A stretch of 53,700 nucleotides of DNA from Ruminiclostridium sp. (GTDB lineage: Bacteria > Bacillota_A > Clostridia > Oscillospirales > Oscillospiraceae): contig JAFXCU010000220.1 of the NCBI GenBank assembly GCA_017521345.1, positions 1-53,700 on the forward strand. Direction: 5' to 3'. The position numbers were made by a program, and so were the translations under genes. Below, piece by piece: positions 50,135-53,700 of this stretch. Under the pieces are notes generated by a model. That model was not told where the DNA came from and did not search any database. It worked only from the letters and a program-made list of their open reading frames with translations. How positions within the stretch are numbered: the stretch's first letter is position 1; every line of letters begins with the position of its first letter.

Positions 50135-50826
50135 AGTTTCCCTCCTTCCATTTTGTACCCCTGCCCCCAGACGACCTTGATGTAGCGGGGGTCCGAGGGG
50201 TTGATCTCAAGCTTTTCCCGGAGGTGGCGGATGTGGACGGCTACGGCGTTTTCCACCCCGTAGGGTTCCTCTCCCCACACGGCCCGGTAGATCCGCTTGG
50301 GGGAGAAGACCGTGCCCGGGTTCTGCATGAGAAGTTTGAGGATCTCAAACTCCCGGGGGGTCAGGCTCACCGGGTCCCCGTCCAGGGTGACCGCCTTGGT
50401 CCGGTCGTCCAGGGAGATGCCCCCGATGGTCAGGGCGGTGGGCTTCACCGTGCCGCCTCCCAGCTGGAGGTATCGCCGCAGCTGGGACTTCACCCGGGCC
50501 AGGACCTCCACGGGGTTGAAGGGCTTGGTGATGTAGTCGTCCGCCCCGGCGTTGAGGCCCAGGATCTTGTCGGTGTCCTCACTTTTGGCGGTGAGGAGGA
50601 TCACCGGCACGTTGGACTGTTCCCGCAGCTTGGTCATGGCGGTGATGCCGTCCATGTTGGGCATCATGATGTCCAAGAGGACCAGGTGGATGTCCTGGGT
50701 CTCCAGGACCCGCAGGGCCTCCTTGCCGTCGTAGGCGGGGAAGACCTGGTAGCCCCCGGTGGTCAGGTAGATGGTCAGGGCGGAGACGATGTCTTTTTCG
50801 TCGTCGCAAACCAGGATGTTATACAT
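50131..50826 (-). CDS. OmpR/PhoB family response regulator
   Basis: A 231-aa regulator. The receiver domain has the acidic pair in VCDDEKDI (about 8-9), the phosphorylated Asp in LVLLDIMMPNMDG (about 52) and Lys in LLTAKSED (about 103). A winged-helix DNA-binding domain (about 130-230) ends RHLREKLEINPSDPRYIKVVWGQGYKM. The start at 50826 is set by AGGAGG 7 nt upstream. It is first in the operon with its kinase. A CTTAAG-N5-CTTAAT direct repeat upstream of the promoter fits autoregulation. Confidence 0.97.
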   Translation of the reverse strand: MYNILVCDDEKDIVSALTIYLTTGGYQVFPAYDGKEALRVLETQDIHLVLLDIMMPNMDGITAMTKLREQSNVPVILLTAKSEDTDKILGLNAGADDYITKPFNPVEVLARVKSQLRRYLQLGGGTVKPTALTIGGISLDDRTKAVTLDGDPVSLTPREFEILKLLMQNPGTVFSPKRIYRAVWGEEPYGVENAVAVHIRHLREKLEINPSDPRYIKVVWGQGYKMEGGKL

Positions 50827-50845
50827 ATCGTCACCTCCTGTCATT

Positions 50846-50874
50846 ATGATATCGGAAGGGGGATTAAGAAACAA
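50846..50874 (-). promoter_or_regulatory. Promoter of the two-component operon
   Basis: Minus strand: TTGTTT (50869-50874), 17-bp spacer, TATCAT (50846-50851). Confidence 0.65.
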
Positions 50875-50884
50875 TGAGGGGAAA

Positions 50885-50902
50885 GATTAAGTTTTTCTTA
50901 AG
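50885..50902 (-). promoter_or_regulatory. Candidate response-regulator binding site
   Basis: On the minus strand CTTAAG-AAAAA-CTTAAT is a direct repeat with the 11-bp period typical of OmpR/PhoB-family sites, 11 bp upstream of the -35. A third CTTAATC lies at 50862-50868. Confidence 0.5.
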
Positions 50903-50907
50903 AATGA

Positions 50908-50931
50908 CAACAGCCCCCGGTTGGGGGCTGT
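50908..50931 (-). terminator. Possible terminator after the aminotransferase region
   Basis: Stem ACAGCCCCC-AACC-GGGGGCTGT, followed on the minus strand by TGTCATT. The T tract is weak. Confidence 0.5.
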
Positions 50932-51035
50932 GCAGGGGCCCCTCATCAGTCACCTGCGGGGGCGGATGAGAGGATTTTTGGTGCGTCGGCAGATATCCTG
51001 GCAGACAGGATCATAACGTTGTATGCCAACGGAGA

Positions 51036-51197
51036 GCCTCCCTTGTGCAAAGGGAGGTGCCGAGCGAATGCGAGGCGGAGGGATTGTCCTGGGAAGCGTT
51101 ACGAATTCGTATTTGCTTTCGGTAGAAACGGACCGTTCTTCCGCACAATCCCTCAGTCACGGCTGCGCCGTGCCAGCTCCCTTTGCACAAGGGAGCC
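51036..51197. repeat. Hairpin-ended palindromic repeat, family R2, copy 3
   Basis: Terminal hairpins GCCTCCCTTGTGCAAAGGGAGG and CTCCCTTTGCACAAGGGAGCC enclose GGCGGAGGGATTGTC and CACAATCCCTCAGTCACGG. It is the most complete copy of the family, 25 bp from the stop of the aminotransferase gene. The rest of 50932-51222 is non-coding with nothing else recognised. Confidence 0.8.
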
Positions 51198-51222
51198 TTT
51201 CCTGATTCTGTAACAAATCCTG

Positions 51223-52416
51223 TTACACCCCATACTCCTCCGCCAGCTTCTTGAACTTCACCAGAGCCCGCTGGATCTGCTCGGTGGGCACGCAGTAGGA
51301 GATGCGCACATGGCCGGGGCAGCCGAAGCTGTCGCCGGGGACCAGCACCAGGTCATACTTCTTGGCCCGTTCGCAGAAGGCCTTGGCGTCAGGCTCCAGG
51401 GTGCGGGGGAAGAGGTAGAAGGCGCCGTCGGGCTGGGCGCAGGTGTAGCCCATCTCCCGGAGGGCATCCAGGAGGATGTCCCGGTTGCGCTTGTAGATGG
51501 AGATGTCTGCGGTCTGACCGGCGCAGCGAGCGGCCACCAACTGGAAGAGGGTGGGGGCGCAGACATAGCCCAGGGCGCGGCCTGCACCGGCAATGGCGGC
51601 GTAGACCAGACCGAAGTCCTCCACCTCGGAAGGCACCAGCACGTAGCCGATGCGCTGACCGGGCAGGGACAGGGACTTACTATAGGAGTAGCACACCAGG
51701 GTGTTGGCGTAGTAGCTGGGCACCCAGGGCAGGGGCTCCTGAGCGTAGACGATCTCCCGGTAGGGCTTGTCGGAGATCAGGTAGATGGTGTGGCCGTACT
51801 CTCTGGACTTTTCCTCCAGGACCTGGGCCAGCTTCTGGATGGTGGCCTGGGAGTAGACCACGCCGGTGGGGTTGTTGGGGGTGTTGATGAGGACGGCCTT
51901 GGTGTTGGGGTTCAGAGCGGCCTCGAAGGCGGCAAAGTCGATCTGGAAATCTTCAATGTCGGCGGGGACGGCCACCAGCTTGCCCCCGGCGGACTCCACA
52001 AAGACCTTGTATTCCGGGAAGTAGGGGGCGAAGGCGATGAACTCATCCCCCTCGCAGCCCATGGCGGACAGGCAGCAGCACAGGGCGGCGGCAGCGCCCA
52101 CGGTGAGGTAGAGGTTATCCTTGCCGTAGCTGGTGCCGTAGCTGGCGTTCAACTGGTCGGCCAGGGTCTGGCGCACGTCGGGTGCACCTTGGGCGGGGGT
52201 GTAGCCGTGGAGGACCACGGGGTCCACCTCATCCACCAGCTGGCGGATGGCGTCAGCCACGGAATCGGGAGCGGGTACGCTGGGGTTACCGATGGAGAAG
52301 TCGTCCACGTTTTCGGGGCCCACGATGGCGGCCCGGGCCTGGGCAAAGGCGAAGGCCTCGCGGATCTCGGAGCGGGCGGTGCCAAGGCCCACCATGCGGT
52401 CGGATAATCTTGCCAT
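51223..52416 (-). CDS. Pyridoxal phosphate-dependent aminotransferase (class I/II)
   Basis: A 397-aa aminotransferase of the AspC-like fold. PLP phosphate contacts come from the GAAAALCCCL region (about 105), substrate and PLP residues from NTPNNPTGVVY (about 172) and SDKPYREI (about 213). The Schiff-base lysine is in CYSYSKSLSLPGQRIGY (about 240), and the substrate-carboxylate arginine in HVRISYC (about 372). The donor cannot be decided; aspartate, alanine or aromatic are all possible. Monocistronic, with a strong promoter. Confidence 0.94.
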   Translation of the reverse strand: MARLSDRMVGLGTARSEIREAFAFAQARAAIVGPENVDDFSIGNPSVPAPDSVADAIRQLVDEVDPVVLHGYTPAQGAPDVRQTLADQLNASYGTSYGKDNLYLTVGAAAALCCCLSAMGCEGDEFIAFAPYFPEYKVFVESAGGKLVAVPADIEDFQIDFAAFEAALNPNTKAVLINTPNNPTGVVYSQATIQKLAQVLEEKSREYGHTIYLISDKPYREIVYAQEPLPWVPSYYANTLVCYSYSKSLSLPGQRIGYVLVPSEVEDFGLVYAAIAGAGRALGYVCAPTLFQLVAARCAGQTADISIYKRNRDILLDALREMGYTCAQPDGAFYLFPRTLEPDAKAFCERAKKYDLVLVPGDSFGCPGHVRISYCVPTEQIQRALVKFKKLAEEYGV

Positions 52417-52454
52417 ATGTATGTCCTCCGTTTCGGGGTAAAATTCTGGGACTC

Positions 52455-52483
52455 ATTATAACATAATTCTCATGGGAGGACAA
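52455..52483 (-). promoter_or_regulatory. Promoter of the aminotransferase gene
   Basis: Minus strand: TTGTCC (52478-52483), 17-bp spacer, TATAAT (52455-52460). Confidence 0.75.
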
Positions 52484-52492
52484 TGGGGGAGG

Positions 52493-52616
52493 GGAATGCA
52501 GGGATGGTTCCCTGCATTCCATATCGCAGGCTGCGTTCGCCCGCGGGCGGCTGATAGCCGCCCCTACATTTGGGTACCATCCGGACGGGCGATGTAGGGG
52601 CGGATAGTATCCGCCC
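52493..52616. repeat. Compound palindromic repeat, family R3, copy 2
   Basis: Hairpin GGAATGCAGGGA-TCCCTGCATTCC at 52493-52520, then GGGCGGC-TGATA-GCCGCCCCTACAT and its inverse ATGTAGGGGCGGATA...TATCCGCCC (52545-52616). It has the same outer hairpins as 6519-6676 but lacks the two middle ones. It lies between the divergent aminotransferase and clpB promoters. Confidence 0.75.
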
Positions 52617-52664
52617 GCCCTGCCTTGCAGGTCACCGCTGCGTTGCCGTAGAGAAAACCCGAAA

Positions 52665-52691
52665 TTAGCACTTGACAAACGAGAGTGCTAA
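52665..52691 (+). promoter_or_regulatory. CIRCE operator (HrcA binding site)
   Basis: TTAGCACTT-N9-GAGTGCTAA, one mismatch from the consensus inverted repeat. It overlaps the -35 of the clpB promoter, so HrcA should repress clpB until heat stress. Confidence 0.92.
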
Positions 52692-52701
52692 CGTTTACAA
52701 T
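52672..52701 (+). promoter_or_regulatory. Promoter of clpB
   Basis: TTGACA (52672-52677), 18-bp spacer, TACAAT (52696-52701), embedded in the CIRCE element. Confidence 0.8.
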
Positions 52702-52707
52702 TTAGAC

Positions 52708-53008
52708 ACACATTTAGCAAGTTTTGTTCATAAACTTTCGCTATGATGTCCCCAGTGAATCGGAGATGACCGGGAAGAAAATCAGCACTCGCAGGCTGTG
52801 AGTGAAAATCCCCTCGACCCGGCTTCCCCGAGGATACCCCAACGAACTACCTCCTCTTCTTTGATTTTACTCTCTTCTTAACTCCTCTCTTTTCTCTATC
52901 CTTTCTAAGGAACCCCCTGGTGAGGGCGTCGGGACTGACCCGGCGCCCTTTCCTACCGGGGAGAGGAGTCCAGCTACCTATATTATCTTCCGAAAGGAGT
53001 GTCCCCTT
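52708..53008 (+). ncRNA. Long structured 5' leader of clpB
   Basis: About 300 nt without a gene. CCGGG-CCCGG can enclose a CACTC-GAGTG hairpin (about 52770-52822). CCTCG-CGAGG forms an alternative hairpin over the same CCCGG. A 60-nt pyrimidine-rich tract follows (about 52848-52906), then a 10-bp GC hairpin (52924-52933 with 52939-52948). ACTCCTCTC in the tract (52881-52889) can pair with GAGAGGAGT (52961-52969), or its first six bases with AGGAGT of the clpB ribosome site (52995-53000). Function is inferred, not known. Confidence 0.5.
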
Positions 53009-53700
53009 ATGAACGCAGAAAAGCTGACTCAGAAATCCGCAGAAGCCATCCGAACCTCCCAGGCCCTGGCCCAGGAGTACGGCAACCCCCAGATCGAACA
53101 GATTCACCTCCTGTGCGCCCTGCTGGCCGACGAGGCCGGGCTCATTCCCCAGCTCCTGGCGGGCATGGGGATCACCCTGCCCTCCTTCCTGGCCGCCGCC
53201 AAGGACCTGCTGGACCGCCAGCCCAAGGTGACCACCAGCGGACGGGAGGCCGGAAAGGTCTATATTTCCAACGACACCGACAAGGCCCTGAACCGGGCCG
53301 AGCAGGTGGCCGGGGAGATGAAGGACGAATTCATCTCCGTGGAGCACCTCTTCCTGGGTCTGCTGGACACGGCAGACCGCGGCCTGGGCAAGATCTTCTC
53401 TGACTACCGCATCACCCGGGAGGGTGCCCTTCAGGCTTTGACCTCTGTCCGGGGCAACCAGCGGGTCACCTCGGATAACCCCGAGGAGACCTACGACGCC
53501 CTGAAAAAGTACGGCTCCGACCTGGTGGAGCGGGCCCGGCAGAACAAGCTGGACCCGGTCATCGGCCGGGACGACGAGATCCGCAACGTCATCCGCATCC
53601 TCTCCCGCAAGACCAAGAACAACCCCTGCCTCATCGGTGAACCGGGCGTGGGCAAAACGGCCATCGCCGAGGGACTGGCACAGCGCATCGTGCGTGGTGA
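53009..53700 (+). CDS. clpB: ATP-dependent chaperone ClpB (5' part, cut by window end)
   Basis: The first 230 residues of a Hsp100 disaggregase that works with DnaK. The N-terminal Clp repeat domain (about 1-145; [32 protein letters not shown]) precedes the first AAA+ module, with [20 protein letters not shown] and Walker [10 protein letters not shown] near residue 210, where it lies in other ClpB proteins. The start at 53009 follows AAAGGAG by 9 nt. The reading frame is open to the window edge. Upstream CIRCE predicts HrcA control. ClpC is excluded by the start sequence and spacing, though only the N-terminal part is visible. Confidence 0.93.
   Translation, partial: MNAEKLTQKSAEAIRTSQALAQEYGNPQIEQIHLLCALLADEAGLIPQLLAGMGITLPSFLAAAKDLLDRQPKVTTSGREAGKVYISNDTDKALNRAEQVAGEMKDEFISVEHLFLGLLDTADRGLGKIFSDYRITREGALQALTSVRGNQRVTSDNPEETYDALKKYGSDLVERARQNKLDPVIGRDDEIRNVIRILSRKTKNNPCLIGEPGVGKTAIAEGLAQRIVRG

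Overview
The window looks like chromosomal core sequence of a high-GC, endospore-forming member of the Clostridia. The best guess is the gut Oscillospirales/Oscillospiraceae (Flavonifractor, Intestinimonas or Lawsonibacter-like). The basis is GC-rich third codon positions, strong AAAGGAG-type ribosome binding sites, SpoIID and WhiA, an Rrf2-nifS-nifU iron-sulfur cluster, rubrerythrin, SLH-anchored surface proteins and many short hairpin-ended repeats. I see no prophage, integrase, transposase, CRISPR array, rRNA or tRNA. The assignment is inference from gene content.

Layout. 1-8.8 kb (minus strand): rapZ, whiA, a C_GCAxxG_C_C protein, dnaE, a lipoprotein and a cardiolipin synthase. The usual yvcK between rapZ and whiA is missing and a structured repeat stands in its place. 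8.8-11.7 kb: a small lipoprotein, rubrerythrin (plus) and a dicarboxylate/amino-acid symporter. 12.0-17.5 kb (plus): a CotH-kinase/SLH surface protein, a lipoprotein, a DHHW protein, deoC and an MBL hydrolase. 17.7-19.9 kb (minus): the Rrf2 regulator, nifS and nifU/iscU, with promoter and candidate operator. 20.1-25.2 kb (plus): two peptide-ABC ATPases, an M19 dipeptidase and an old-yellow-enzyme-type flavoprotein. 25.3-28.3 kb (plus): a consensus promoter, a lysine riboswitch with terminator and a three-gene amino-acid ABC transporter, probably for lysine.

28.5-35.3 kb (minus): an SLH-anchored 5'-nucleotidase, a purine permease with hpt (purine salvage), an unrecognised 195-aa protein and an LtaS-like sulfatase. 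35.4-40.6 kb: a carbon-nitrogen hydrolase, an MFS exporter behind an attenuator-like leader with a 15-aa leader peptide, an M56 peptidase without its usual BlaI partner, and a divergent EamA transporter. 40.6-43 kb (minus): ABC ATPase, ABC-2 permease, LytTR regulator and DUF3021 protein in one operon. 43.1-47.7 kb (minus): mnmE, a HAD phosphatase, spoIID, a polysaccharide deacetylase and a COG2426 membrane protein. 48-50.8 kb (minus): a two-component system. 51.2-52.4 kb: an aminotransferase. 52.7 kb to the end (plus): clpB behind a CIRCE operator and a long structured leader, cut by the window edge.

The most unusual feature is a dispersed element of about 126-136 bp present three times (7611-7736 minus, 10055-10190 plus, 28371-28497 plus). 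Its three stems differ in sequence between copies but keep their base pairing, while loop and tail motifs are conserved. This is the signature of a structure under selection. Three other families of short palindromic repeats also occur; one sits inside an ABC-transporter operon and one supplies the whiA stop codon.
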